This document shows positions 54,344 through 63,492 of a stretch of DNA of 64,000 bases, piece by piece. Within the stretch, counting starts at the first letter, position 1; each line of letters begins with the position of its first letter. Source of the stretch: Streptomyces sp. WMMB303 (GTDB lineage: Bacteria; Actinomycetota; Actinomycetes; Streptomycetales; Streptomycetaceae); assembly GCF_029351045.1 (NCBI RefSeq), contig NZ_JARKIN010000001.1, forward strand, positions 4,886,501 through 4,950,500, given 5' to 3'. The notes below the pieces were generated by a model. That model searched no databases, was not told where the DNA came from, and saw only the letters and a program-made list of their open reading frames with translations. Both the position numbers and the translations under genes were made by a program.

Positions 54344-55576
54344 ATGTCCAGCCTCATCACGTCCGATTCCGGTGCTCTGGACACACTGGATCTGGCCGAC
54401 CCACGCACGCACGCCGAGTACGACCTCACCCAGGTGTGGCAGCGGCTGCGGAAGGAGCAGCCCTTCTACAAGCACCGGCCGGTGGGCGGGTCGGAGGGCT
54501 TCTGGGTCGTTTCGCGCCACGAGGACGTCTCCACCCTCTACCGCGACACCACGCGCTTCACCTCCGAGAAGGGGAATGTGCTCACCACGCTCCTCATGGG
54601 CGGTGACTCGGCTGCGGGCATGATGGCCGCGGTGACGGACGATCCGCGTCACAATGATCTGCGCAGGATCCTGCTCAAGGCGTTCTCGCCGCGGGTGCTC
54701 ACCGGGGTGGTGGAGAACATCCAGGCAGCCGCCCGGCAGCTCCTGCTCGACGCCGTCGCGCGGGAGGAGTGCGACTTCGCACGGGACGTGGCCGCGCACA
54801 TCCCGCTCAACGCGATCTGCGACCTCATGGCCGTGCCGCAGGCGGACCGTCCCTTCGTACTGGAGTGCACCGAGGCGGCGCTGGGATCGGACGGGGCGGC
54901 CCAGTCCCCCGCTGTCGCCTGGCAGGCGCGCAACGACATCCTCGCCTACTTCGAGAAGCTGGCCACCGAGCGCCGGAAGAACCCCGGTACGGACGCGGTC
55001 AGCATGCTCGCCACCGGCACCCTCGAGGGCAAGCCGCTCACGATGGACGAGATCGTCGTCAACTGCTACAGCCTCATCCTCGGCGGCGACGAGACCAGCC
55101 GGCTCTCGATGACGGGTGCCGTAGCGGCGTTCCTCGAACACCCGGATCAGTGGCGTGCGCTGCTCGACGGCGAGGTGGATGTCTCCACCGCCGTCGAGGA
55201 GGTGCTGCGCTGGACGACGCCCGCGATCCACTTCGGCCGGTCCGCGCTGGAGGATGTTCCGGTCGGCGACCGCGGGCAGGAGATCAAGGCCGGCGACATC
55301 GTCACTCTCTGGAACAACTCGGCCAACATGGATGAAGAGGTCTTCGCGGACCCGGGCCGCTTCGACCTGGCCCGTACTCCGAACAAGCAGATCGCCTTCG
55401 GCTACGGGCCGCACTTCTGCCTCGGCGCCTACCTCGGGCGCGCCGAGATCGCGGCCATGCTCACCGCGCTCCGCGACATCGTGGCCACGATCGAACCGAA
55501 CGGGGAGCCCCGCCGGGTCTACTCCAATCTGCTGTCCGGCATGACCAGCCTCCCAGTGGTCCTGCGTCCCGCATGA
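54344..55576 (+). CDS. cytochrome P450
   Basis: Encodes 410 residues from ATG 54344 (AAGGCGAG upstream). Heme-binding loop FGYGPHFCLG has Cys near 359, the K-helix ExxR is in EEVLRW, and the I-helix reads LILGGDETSR, a G-G-D/N-E-T form often seen in P450s that act on amino acids or peptides bound to carrier proteins. It is soluble, class I type; no ferredoxin gene is adjacent. It ends just before a strong stem-loop. As the last gene of the cluster it probably hydroxylates or cross-links the peptide, for example at a Phe residue (inference). Confidence 0.9.
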   Translation: MSSLITSDSGALDTLDLADPRTHAEYDLTQVWQRLRKEQPFYKHRPVGGSEGFWVVSRHEDVSTLYRDTTRFTSEKGNVLTTLLMGGDSAAGMMAAVTDDPRHNDLRRILLKAFSPRVLTGVVENIQAAARQLLLDAVAREECDFARDVAAHIPLNAICDLMAVPQADRPFVLECTEAALGSDGAAQSPAVAWQARNDILAYFEKLATERRKNPGTDAVSMLATGTLEGKPLTMDEIVVNCYSLILGGDETSRLSMTGAVAAFLEHPDQWRALLDGEVDVSTAVEEVLRWTTPAIHFGRSALEDVPVGDRGQEIKAGDIVTLWNNSANMDEEVFADPGRFDLARTPNKQIAFGYGPHFCLGAYLGRAEIAAMLTALRDIVATIEPNGEPRRVYSNLLSGMTSLPVVLRPA

Positions 55577-55580
55577 TGAG

Positions 55581-55605
55581 GGGCGGCCTGAGACGCAGGC
55601 CGCCC
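55581..55605 (+). terminator. strong stem-loop terminator after P450
   Basis: GGGCGGCCTG-agacg-CAGGCCGCCC is a perfect 10-bp stem with a 5-base loop, four bases after the P450 stop and ahead of a convergent gene. It marks the right end of the cluster. Confidence 0.8.
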
Positions 55606-55776
55606 GCCGCACAGGGAGGCGAAGCCGCATGCACCGGGACCGCTCTCCGGACCGCCGGAACGTGCACGCCGCCGAGGAGATCCACCACCTCACCGATCAC
55701 CTGCACGTCCTGCCTCCACAGGCGACAGGACGGCGTGGGGCGGCGTCGACGGGCGGGCGTTGTTCGACCGACCCCC

Positions 55777-56364
55777 TCAGCGGTTGCGGAGTTCGGCCAG
55801 GGTGGCGTCGAGGTCGGCGGCGCGGGGGCGGTTGTGGGGCAGCTTGGCGAGCATGGCGGCCATGCCGCAGGTGTTGGTGAGGGCCGAGAAGACCAGCCCG
55901 GCGGCGATCCCGGCGGAGAGCAGTTGGAAGGCCGGGTGGACGAGCAGGCCGAGGAGGAGGCCGAGGAGGACGGCCGTCCCCGCCGTGAAGCGGACCTGCC
56001 GCTCCATGCCCCAGGTGGCGCGACCGTCGCCCTGCGGGCGGTGCAGGTCGTGGCCGTCGGCGGCCCAGGCACCGGTGCCGCCGGAGAGGGTCGCGGTCTC
56101 GACGCCGTTCTCGGCGAGGATCCGGCAGGCGTTCTCGGACCGCGCGCCGGACGCGCAGACGACCAGGACGTCGCCGCGGTCGGCAGCCTGGCGGATGTCG
56201 GGCAGGGCCCGCTGGATCCGGTCGAGCGGGACGTTCAGCGCGCCGGGCAGGTGTCCCCCGGCGTATTCGCCGGGGGTGCGGACGTCGATGACGGTCAGCT
56301 CGTGCAGCCGGGTGCGGGCTTCCTCGGTACCGAGGGCGGTGGGCGTGGTCATGGCAGATGTCAT
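55777..56364 (-). CDS. rhodanese plus DUF2892 membrane protein
   Basis: Encodes 195 residues from ATG 56364; the internal Met at residue 5 (56352) has a better-spaced AAGGA. A rhodanese domain occupies residues 10-108 with the active-site loop CASGARS. Two hydrophobic helices follow (FTAGTAVLLGLLLGLLV and LLSAGIAAGLVFSAL, then NTCGMAAML), matching DUF2892/YgaP-type proteins. Such proteins carry sulfane sulfur at the membrane. The gene is divergent from the CstR-like repressor, with an operator-like palindrome in the 68-bp gap, so it should be induced by persulfides. Confidence 0.85.
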   Translation of the reverse strand: MTSAMTTPTALGTEEARTRLHELTVIDVRTPGEYAGGHLPGALNVPLDRIQRALPDIRQAADRGDVLVVCASGARSENACRILAENGVETATLSGGTGAWAADGHDLHRPQGDGRATWGMERQVRFTAGTAVLLGLLLGLLVHPAFQLLSAGIAAGLVFSALTNTCGMAAMLAKLPHNRPRAADLDATLAELRNR

Positions 56365-56380
56365 CCTTTTCTTTGGGTGG

Positions 56381-56415
56381 TGCCCCCTCGGGGCAGTATA
56401 TTACCCCCAGGGGTA
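56381..56415. promoter_or_regulatory. CstR/CsoR-type operator region
   Basis: Perfect palindrome TACCCC-CA-GGGGTA (56402-56415), with a second, weaker repeat TGCCCC-CTC-GGGGCA at 56381-56395, between the divergent rhodanese and repressor genes. TATATT at 56397-56402 could be the -10 box of the repressor promoter. The same palindrome class recurs at 59398. Confidence 0.7.
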
Positions 56416-56432
56416 TTCCATGAGGAGTGATG

Positions 56433-56720
56433 ATGGAGCTTGATCTGGCGGCAGCGGAACTGAAGGCGGTCCTCAACCGACTGCGCCGGGCGCAGGGCCA
56501 GATCTCCGGGGTGATCCGGATGATCGAGGAGGGGCGGGACTGCGAGGAGGTCGTCACGCAGTTGGCGGCCGCGTCGCGGGCGCTGGACCGGGCCGGATTC
56601 GCGATCATCGCCACCGGGCTGCAGCAGTGCCTGACCGAGGTGGAGGACGGCAGCCGCTCCGGAGAGGACCGGGACGAGATGCGCGCCCGGCTGGAGAAGC
56701 TCTTCCTCTCCCTGGCCTGA
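56433..56720 (+). CDS. cstR: CsoR/CstR-family persulfide-sensing repressor
   Basis: Encodes 95 residues from ATG 56433 (GAGGA six bases upstream); GTG 56427 and ATG 56430 are alternatives. It is an all-helical family protein (RRAQGQISGVIRMIEEGRDC). Two Cys are kept (Cys37 and Cys66), but the copper-ligand His four residues before the second Cys is Gly (ATGLQQC). That is the CstR pattern for reactive sulfur rather than the CsoR copper site. It probably represses the flanking rhodanese genes and itself through the TACCCC-GGGGTA palindromes. Confidence 0.85.
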   Translation: MELDLAAAELKAVLNRLRRAQGQISGVIRMIEEGRDCEEVVTQLAAASRALDRAGFAIIATGLQQCLTEVEDGSRSGEDRDEMRARLEKLFLSLA

Positions 56721-56731
56721 CCCGGCCGCCC

Positions 56732-56747
56732 CGGGGCCACCGCCCCG
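56732..56747. terminator. stem-loop between convergent genes
   Basis: CGGGGC-cacc-GCCCCG lies in the 77-bp gap between the repressor gene and the convergent permease gene. Six pairs, placed where a shared terminator is expected. Confidence 0.45.
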
Positions 56748-56797
56748 AGCCCGACCGTGCCGAGTCGGTTGTCCCGGGTACGCGGCGGCCCGCGCGC

Positions 56798-57541
56798 TCA
56801 GACGATCACGTCCACGAGCATGAAGACCGCCACCCCCAGCAGGACGAAGGCGAAGGTCCGCTGCAGAGAACGGCCGGTGATCTTCGTGGCCAGGCGTTTC
56901 CCGTCCCAGGCTCCGAGGATCGCGGCTCCGGTGAACGGGGCGATCACCTCCCAGCGCAGGTCCCCGCCACCGCCCGCCCGGGCCGTGAGCGCGGCAAGCG
57001 AGTTCACGGTGATGACCAGCAGACTCGTGCCCACGGCCTGCTTCATCCGCAGCCCGAGGACCCCCACCAGCGCGGGGACCGCGAGAAACCCGCCGCCGAC
57101 GCCGAGGAAGCCCGTCACGGCTCCCAGCCCGGCACCCGCCCCCGCCGCCTTGGCGGGACGTATCCGCTCGGGCGGCTCGGAGTCCGCGGGCCGCAGCATG
57201 CGCAGGGCGGCGAGCGCGGCGATGACCGCGAAGGCGGTGGTGAGTGCGGCTGCGGGGAGACGGCCCGCTGCAGCGCCGGCCAGGAACGCGGGCACGATGC
57301 CCGCGGCCGCGAACAGCGTCCCGGTCCGCCACACAACGTTGCCGTCCCGGGCATGCACGTACAGGGCGGTGACCGAGGTCGCGGTGACGATGATCAGGCT
57401 GGCGGTGGTCGCGGAGGCCGGGGAGAACCCCAGCAGATAGATCAGCGCGGGGACGGCGAGCACGCTGCCACCACCCCCGAGCGCTCCCAGGGCCAGGCCG
57501 ACGACGGCCCCGGCGATCAGGGCGACGATCAGGAGGCTCAC
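56798..57541 (-). CDS. TauE/SafE-type sulfur-compound permease
   Basis: Encodes 247 residues from GTG 57541; the start overlaps the stop of the preceding rhodanese by four bases (GTGA), so an upstream in-frame extension is not real. About seven or eight membrane helices are visible, with the family's glycine-rich repeats GALGGGGSVLAVPAL and GFLGVGGGFLAVPAL, one in each half. TauE/SafE proteins move sulfite, sulfonates or related anions. Here it is coupled to a rhodanese and downstream of a persulfide dioxygenase, which suggests export of sulfite made during sulfide detoxification. Confidence 0.85.
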   Translation of the reverse strand: MSLLIVALIAGAVVGLALGALGGGGSVLAVPALIYLLGFSPASATTASLIIVTATSVTALYVHARDGNVVWRTGTLFAAAGIVPAFLAGAAAGRLPAAALTTAFAVIAALAALRMLRPADSEPPERIRPAKAAGAGAGLGAVTGFLGVGGGFLAVPALVGVLGLRMKQAVGTSLLVITVNSLAALTARAGGGGDLRWEVIAPFTGAAILGAWDGKRLATKITGRSLQRTFAFVLLGVAVFMLVDVIV

Positions 57542-57903
57542 GCTGTCGAGCCGGTGTTCCCGCGTTCGTCGACGACCGGGAACCCGGCGGCGGCCCACGC
57601 GTTCATGCCGCCCTCGACGTCCACCGCGTCCGCGTCCCGCTCGCTGAGCAGCTTCGCCGCCTGCTGGGAGCGGTGCCCGCTGCGGCAGATCACCACCAGC
57701 GGACGGCGCTGTGCCGCCGCGGGCAGAGCCGCACCCGCAGTCAGCCCGGTCAGCGGGGCGTGCACGGCACCCGGGGCGTGCCCCGACTGCCACTCGGGCT
57801 GCTCGCGGACATCCAGCAGAACCGCTTCCGCCCGGTCCCCGGCGGTGCGGGTGCGGGCCTCGTCCACGGACAAGCGCGGTGCGCTCCTACGGAAGAGGGA
57901 CAT
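57538..57903 (-). CDS. single-domain rhodanese
   Basis: Encodes 121 residues from ATG 57903. It is a complete rhodanese fold with active-site loop CRSGHRS and upstream LLDVREQPEWQSGHAPGA. No signal peptide or membrane segment. It is translationally coupled to the permease gene. Probable sulfurtransferase handling persulfide sulfur in the cytoplasm. Confidence 0.85.
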   Translation of the reverse strand: MSLFRRSAPRLSVDEARTRTAGDRAEAVLLDVREQPEWQSGHAPGAVHAPLTGLTAGAALPAAAQRRPLVVICRSGHRSQQAAKLLSERDADAVDVEGGMNAWAAAGFPVVDERGNTGSTA

Positions 57904-57944
57904 CGTCGACGTCGCCTTTCTCGTTCGCTTCTCGTTTCGGGCGC

Positions 57945-57974
57945 GGCAGGGAGCCGGGCCGTCCGGCCCCTGCC
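57945..57974 (-). terminator. intercistronic hairpin
   Basis: GGCAG ... GGGCC-gtcc-GGCCC ... CTGCC forms a bulged stem between the dioxygenase-rhodanese stop and the rhodanese start. It may terminate part of the transcripts or protect the upstream message. Confidence 0.4.
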
Positions 57975-57978
57975 CGTT

Positions 57979-59337
57979 TCAACCGGTGACGACGGTCAGT
58001 CCGGCCTCGGCGGCCGCGTCGAAGCCGTCGTCCACGGCGACGACCCGCCGCCCGGCGGCATCCAGCAGCGAAGCGGCGATACCGGCGCGCATGCCACCGG
58101 CGCAGTGCACCCAGACCGTTCCGCCGGGCACCTCACCGAGCCGGCTGTGCACCTCGTGGATCGGAATGTGGACCGACCCCGCTATCCACCCCGCGGCGCG
58201 CTCGGAGTCGCGGCGCACGTCGAGGACGAGGATGTCCTCCTCGTCCCGCGCCGCCAGTTCCGCGAACGTGGCCCGGGGGAAGGAGGCGGGGCTCTCCCCG
58301 TCGCGAAGCCAGGCCGCAGGACCGCCGGTCGCCGCGGAGGCGGGCCGGTCGATGCCGACGCGGACCAGTTCCCGCTGCGCGGCGGCCAGTTGCTCCGCCG
58401 AGTCGGCGAGCAGCGTGACCGGCTTGCCCCACGGGATCATCCAGGCCAGGTAGGTGGCGAGCTTGCCCTCCGCCTCGAAGTTGAACGAGCCGGCGACATG
58501 GCCCTCCGCGAAGGCGACCCGGTGGCGCAGGTCGACCACCCACTCACCCGCCGCGAGCCGCGCGGCGATCTCGTCCGGATCCGCGATCGCGGGCCGGGTC
58601 AGGTCGACTGGAGTGGGCCCCTGGGCATTGGCGGGGCCCATGTGCGCGTAGTAGGCGGGCACGTCCTCCAGTCCGGCGAGCAGTTCGGCGACGAAGGTGT
58701 CCGCGTCGGAGGTGAGGGCCGTGTTGGCGGCCTTCTCCTTTCCGATGGTCGTGGTGTCGCCGTCGGCCTGGGCGGAGGAGCAGAAGCTGCCGAACCCGTG
58801 CGTGGGCAGGACCGCGGTCTCATCGGGCAGGGCGTCGGCGAGCCGGTGGGCCGAGGCGTGCTGGGCGTGCGCCAACTGCTCGGTCAGCCGCGGCTCGACG
58901 AGGTCCGGGCGGCCGACGGTGCCGATGAGGAGGGAGCCGCCGGTGAACGCGGCGACCGGACGCCCCGCCTCACCGAGTACGTAGGCGGTGTGGTGCGGGG
59001 TGTGCCCCGGGGTCGTCACAGCCGCCAACGTCAGGTCCGTGTCGATGTCGACGGTGTCGCCGTCGGCGACCGGGACCCGGGAGAACGAGACTCGCGCACC
59101 GGCCGGGACCAGATAGTCGGCTCCGGTGATCCGGGCGAGCTCCAGGCCGCCGGTGACGTAGTCGTTGTGGATGTGCGTCTCCACCACGTGGGAGATGCGC
59201 ACCCCCCGCCGGGCGGCAGCCGTGAGGACCCGGTCGATGTCGCGAGGCGGGTCCACAGCCACCGCCGTGCGCGCCCCACCTGCGAGGTAGCTGCGGTTGC
59301 CCAGGCCCTCGATCTCGATCGTGTCGACGAAGAACAC
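57979..59337 (-). CDS. persulfide dioxygenase-rhodanese fusion (CstB/ETHE1-like)
   Basis: Encodes 452 residues from GTG 59337 (AAAGGAG seven bases upstream). The first ~250 residues are a metallo-beta-lactamase fold of the ETHE1 type: THIHNDYVTGG, then TPGHTPHHTAYVL, then LPTHGFGSFC. Two rhodanese-like domains follow. The middle one lacks a Cys loop (TLLADSAEQ), while the last has an active loop (VHCAGGMRAG). Such fusions oxidise low-molecular-weight persulfides to sulfite or thiosulfate. Two CstR-type palindromes lie directly upstream, so it belongs to the same regulon as the divergent rhodanese/repressor pair. Confidence 0.9.
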   Translation of the reverse strand: MFFVDTIEIEGLGNRSYLAGGARTAVAVDPPRDIDRVLTAAARRGVRISHVVETHIHNDYVTGGLELARITGADYLVPAGARVSFSRVPVADGDTVDIDTDLTLAAVTTPGHTPHHTAYVLGEAGRPVAAFTGGSLLIGTVGRPDLVEPRLTEQLAHAQHASAHRLADALPDETAVLPTHGFGSFCSSAQADGDTTTIGKEKAANTALTSDADTFVAELLAGLEDVPAYYAHMGPANAQGPTPVDLTRPAIADPDEIAARLAAGEWVVDLRHRVAFAEGHVAGSFNFEAEGKLATYLAWMIPWGKPVTLLADSAEQLAAAQRELVRVGIDRPASAATGGPAAWLRDGESPASFPRATFAELAARDEEDILVLDVRRDSERAAGWIAGSVHIPIHEVHSRLGEVPGGTVWVHCAGGMRAGIAASLLDAAGRRVVAVDDGFDAAAEAGLTVVTG

Positions 59338-59362
59338 CGAGGTACTCCTTTCCCGAGAAAAT

Positions 59363-59376
59363 TACCCCCGTAGGTA
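59363..59376. promoter_or_regulatory. imperfect CstR-type operator
   Basis: TACCCC-CG-TAGGTA lies 26 bp upstream of the dioxygenase-rhodanese start. One half matches the palindrome at 56402; the other half is degenerate. Confidence 0.45.
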
Positions 59377-59397
59377 TGCCGTTCAGCGTAACACTCT

Positions 59398-59411
59398 TAC
59401 CCCGGGGGGTA
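59398..59411. promoter_or_regulatory. CstR-type operator
   Basis: Perfect TACCCC-GG-GGGGTA upstream of the dioxygenase-rhodanese gene. It is 35 bp centre to centre from the degenerate copy and is flanked by TATATT, as at 56402. Confidence 0.7.
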
Positions 59412-59738
59412 TATTCCGCAGCGGCTGCCCGAGACCGCCGACGCTGTTGCGCCACCGCCTCCGGGTACCCCGGACAGGGCGGGGAAAGAGGTCGGGGTCG
59501 CCCGCCGGCAGTGGGGCCCGGCGGACCGGAACGGCGACGCCCGCACCCGTATCCGTCACAGGTGACACCGCGGAGCAGAGCGGCCGCACCGACCGGACAT
59601 GGAAACCTCATGCACATGTCAAAAAGTGGCGGCGGGGGAAACAAGACGGCGGAGAAGCACGGCGGTGGTACGCCAAGAGGGACAGCGAGGCAGGGAAGGC
59701 CGGGAGGCGGAGTGCGCGGCGGAACCCGTCGGGCCACC
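59412..59738. other. intergenic, no gene seen
   Basis: GC-rich stretch between the sulfur operon promoter and the convergent end of the next leftward gene. No credible coding frame or clear signal found. Confidence 0.5.
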
Positions 59739-60326
59739 TCACCGGCGGACGGCGCGGACCACCGTGTCCAGGGCCTCGGCATCGCCCACCCGGCGGCGTG
59801 CGACCTCGGCCACGACGACATCGGCGCACGGTTCCCAGGCTGCCTCGACCCCCTCCACGCTGGACAGCACCTGCGGATCCTGCGGCCCGCCCGTCCCGTG
59901 CTCGAGGTTGGCCACGTCGTGGCCGACCAGCAGCAGGGTGCCGCCGGGCCGGGCGGCCCGGCAGGCCAGGGCAAGCACCCGCGTCATCTCCTGCGGAGGG
60001 AGATGGAGATAGGAGAGGAGAACCAGGTCGTACACGGCGTCTTCGGCGGCGTACCGGGTGACGTCGGCCTCCACGGCCCGCACTTCCGCCTGCCGACGTT
60101 CCGCGGCCTCGGCGATGCGCCGGACGGCGACGGGTGAGAAGTCGACGGCGTCCACCCGCCACCCGCGTCCGGCCAGCCACAGGGCGTTGCGCCCCTCCCC
60201 CGCGGCCAGGTCCAGCGCCCGGCCCGGCGTCAGTCCGGACGCCTCCCGGGCCACCCACCGGTTGGGCTCGGCCGGCCACAGGCGCTCCGCGGCCGAGTAC
60301 CGCTCGTCCCAGGCGTCCGCGTCCAT
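59739..60326 (-). CDS. small SAM-dependent methyltransferase (TehB-like)
   Basis: Encodes 195 residues from ATG 60326 (MDADAWDERYSAAE), with a GGAGGAGGA site just upstream; the in-frame extension to 60365 lacks one. Motif I is ALDLAAGEGRNALWLAGRG, followed by VDAVDFSPVAV (motif II) and LVLLSYLHLPP (motif IV), a layout common to TehB/thiopurine-type methyltransferases. It is soluble with no extra domains. It stands alone between non-coding stretches; the substrate is not evident. Confidence 0.85.
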   Translation of the reverse strand: MDADAWDERYSAAERLWPAEPNRWVAREASGLTPGRALDLAAGEGRNALWLAGRGWRVDAVDFSPVAVRRIAEAAERRQAEVRAVEADVTRYAAEDAVYDLVLLSYLHLPPQEMTRVLALACRAARPGGTLLLVGHDVANLEHGTGGPQDPQVLSSVEGVEAAWEPCADVVVAEVARRRVGDAEALDTVVRAVRR

Positions 60327-60771
60327 CTCTCCTCCTCCCGGCGACCGGCAGCCGGTCCGGACCACGCTGCCCGCCGGGCACGCCCGCCACCTGCCGCCAC
60401 GTTACGTGTGCCGCCGCCGGACGACGGCCGCACCACACGCCGACGGTTCCGGCGCCCGTTCCGTATGCCGTACGCCGGCACGACCTCAGGTGCGGACGCG
60501 CTCCCGGATTTCGGCCGGGTGAAGGGGGACTTCGTCCTGCCGCAGCCGAAAGCGGACCCGCCGTGGGCGACTTGCGACTTGCGCGGAGAAGGCCGTGGTT
60601 CGTCGCGGCCGCGGCCCGTCCTTCCGGTTGCCGACGAGTCGTGCTCGGCTGTCGGCGGGCGAGGCCGGCTGTCCCGTCGCCGGGAGGACACCGCAGCTCC
60701 TCAGCGCCGGTGCGGGCAGAGCCGCCGGTGACCCGCCCCCCGCGGGCCGGGCCACCGCGCCCTCGGGCCGG
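60327..60771. other. intergenic, no gene seen
   Basis: 445 bp between two leftward genes. Presumably holds the methyltransferase promoter. Open frames present have no ribosome site or recognisable protein. Confidence 0.5.
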
Positions 60772-61269
60772 TCAGCCCACGAGCAGATAGCTGGTGCCGT
60801 AGCCCTGCGGGTTGCAGGGGCCCAGGAAGCGCCGGTCGGTGTCGGTGTAGGAGAAGCCCGACGGGACAGTGCAGGCCCAGATCCCGGTGCGGGGTTCGCG
60901 CAGCCGGTAGGCGGTGCCGTAACCCTGCGGGTTGCAGGCACCGCGGTAGCGCCGGTCGGTGTCGTCGTAGGTGAATCCAGAGGGCACCGTGCACGCCCAG
61001 ATGCCGTCGGCGGGGTCGACGACGTAGTAGCTGGTGCCGTAGCCGCTCGGGTTGCAGTCCCCTAGGAAACGCCGGTCGGTGTCCGTATAGGTCTTGCCCG
61101 CGGGCACCGTACACGCCCAGAAACCGGACGCGGACGCCCCTGGCGCCTCCGCACCGGCCGACGGCGCGGACGCGGCGGCTGCCGCAGGTGTCGCGGCGAG
61201 CCCCGTGAGAGCCATTGCCGCCACCCCGGCGGCTGCGGTGACGGCTCTGCGTAATCTCCGTCGCATCAT
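60772..61269 (-). CDS. secreted protein with three 40-residue repeats
   Basis: Encodes 165 residues from ATG 61269 (GGGAGGAG eight to ten bases upstream; upstream in-frame Met codons lack a site). A Sec signal peptide is clear: Arg-rich start, hydrophobic core TAAAGVAAMALTGLA, then an AAA-type cleavage site near residue 32. The mature part is an Ala/Ser-rich linker followed by three tandem 40-residue repeats of consensus G-x-W-A-C-T-V-P-x-G-x-x-Y-x-D-T-D-R-R-F, then G-x-C-N-P-x-G-Y-G-T-S-Y. Each has two Cys, likely one disulfide per repeat. No enzyme motif and no known family named; a carbohydrate- or surface-binding role is only a guess. Confidence 0.8.
   Translation of the reverse strand: MMRRRLRRAVTAAAGVAAMALTGLAATPAAAAASAPSAGAEAPGASASGFWACTVPAGKTYTDTDRRFLGDCNPSGYGTSYYVVDPADGIWACTVPSGFTYDDTDRRYRGACNPQGYGTAYRLREPRTGIWACTVPSGFSYTDTDRRFLGPCNPQGYGTSYLLVG
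60778..61131 (-). repeat. three in-frame 120-bp tandem repeats
   Basis: Exact 120-bp period: the GGTGCCGTA motif recurs at 60793, 60913 and 61033. The repeats code for the 40-residue units of the secreted protein. The copies differ mainly in their linkers. Confidence 0.85.
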
Positions 61270-61758
61270 CGAAATCCGACTCCTCCCGGTGTCGCCCGAA
61301 GCGCACGACCGGCAGTTCGGTGCACTGTGACGGGGGTGTCGCAGTCGCCGGTCGCCGGGCGCGCTCATCGTCACATCGCGTCAGGGGACGGACAACGCGC
61401 CACCTGCTCCCACCCGGTGGGTCCGGGCCATTCTACGAAGGTCCGGTGAAGGACTCTTGTGCACGACGTGACGGCGACACAGGGGCTCCCGCTCGGCTCG
61501 GAGGGAGCCGCCGGGGTCGGAATCCGGCCACCCGACGGCGCTCAGAGCGCCCCACCCGTCCCCGCATCCGGCCGGAACCCGCACGCGCGCGCCTCGGCAC
61601 TCTTGACCGGGCCCCGCGGGCGGTCTCCATGTCGCGGGGAGGCGCTACCAGCCGTCGAGGGCCTCGTGTCGCGGCGCCGCTCCGGCTTCCGAGCCCGCAC
61701 GCGGTGCCGCGCACCGCCGAACCGGTGCCGACAGCGGCCGCCCCCGGCGTCGGACCGG
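61270..61758. other. intergenic, no gene seen
   Basis: 489 bp between the secreted-protein gene and the sigma-factor stop. Should contain the promoter of the secreted protein. No convincing frame on either strand. Confidence 0.5.
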
Positions 61759-63030
<1,272 letters not shown>

Positions 63031-63079
63031 CGGCCCGGCACGGCGCGCTGCCGCACCGGGCCAGGCGGGGACCCTCCGG

Positions 63080-63451
63080 TCATGCGGTGAAGTCCTCGCC
63101 CATGACCGGCCGGATCTCGATCGGCTCGCCCAGTACCTCCACGATCCGCGAGGCGATCTCCACGGCCCGTTCCCGGTCGACCACGTCGATCACGGCGAAG
63201 CTGGCCAGCACTTCCTTCAGCTCGGCGAACGGCCCGTCGGTCGCCGTCGTGCCGTCCGGCGTCCGGTGGACCGTGGTACTGACCGCCGGGTGGCCCAGGC
63301 CCTCGGTGCTGAGGAGTTCACCGGTGTCGAGCAGCTCCCGCTCGATTCTCCGGTAGACGGCGAACGCCGCCAGTGCCTCCGGGGACGGCTCCTCTGCGGT
63401 CGCGGCGTCCCAGGCGGCGGCCGGCGTATAGCCGAGCAGCAGGTACTTCAT
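63080..63451 (-). CDS. YCII-family (DGPF) protein
   Basis: Encodes 123 residues from ATG 63451 (MKYLLLGYTPAAAW). It shows the family signature TDGPFAELKEVLASF and the C-terminal PIEIRPVM strand. YCII/DGPF proteins are dimeric alpha-beta barrel-like folds that accompany ECF42 sigma factors and may serve as redox or signal partners. It is cotranscribed with the downstream sigma gene. Confidence 0.9.
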   Translation of the reverse strand: MKYLLLGYTPAAAWDAATAEEPSPEALAAFAVYRRIERELLDTGELLSTEGLGHPAVSTTVHRTPDGTTATDGPFAELKEVLASFAVIDVVDRERAVEIASRIVEVLGEPIEIRPVMGEDFTA

Positions 63452-63492
63452 CGCGGTTGCCTTTCACTCTCGTCCGGTGATGGTAGAGCGGG

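Noticed and set aside
60778..61131. Regular 120-bp repeats considered as a CRISPR-like array
   Set aside because: The period is a multiple of three, the copies are in frame within a signal-peptide protein, and there are no unique spacers of constant size.
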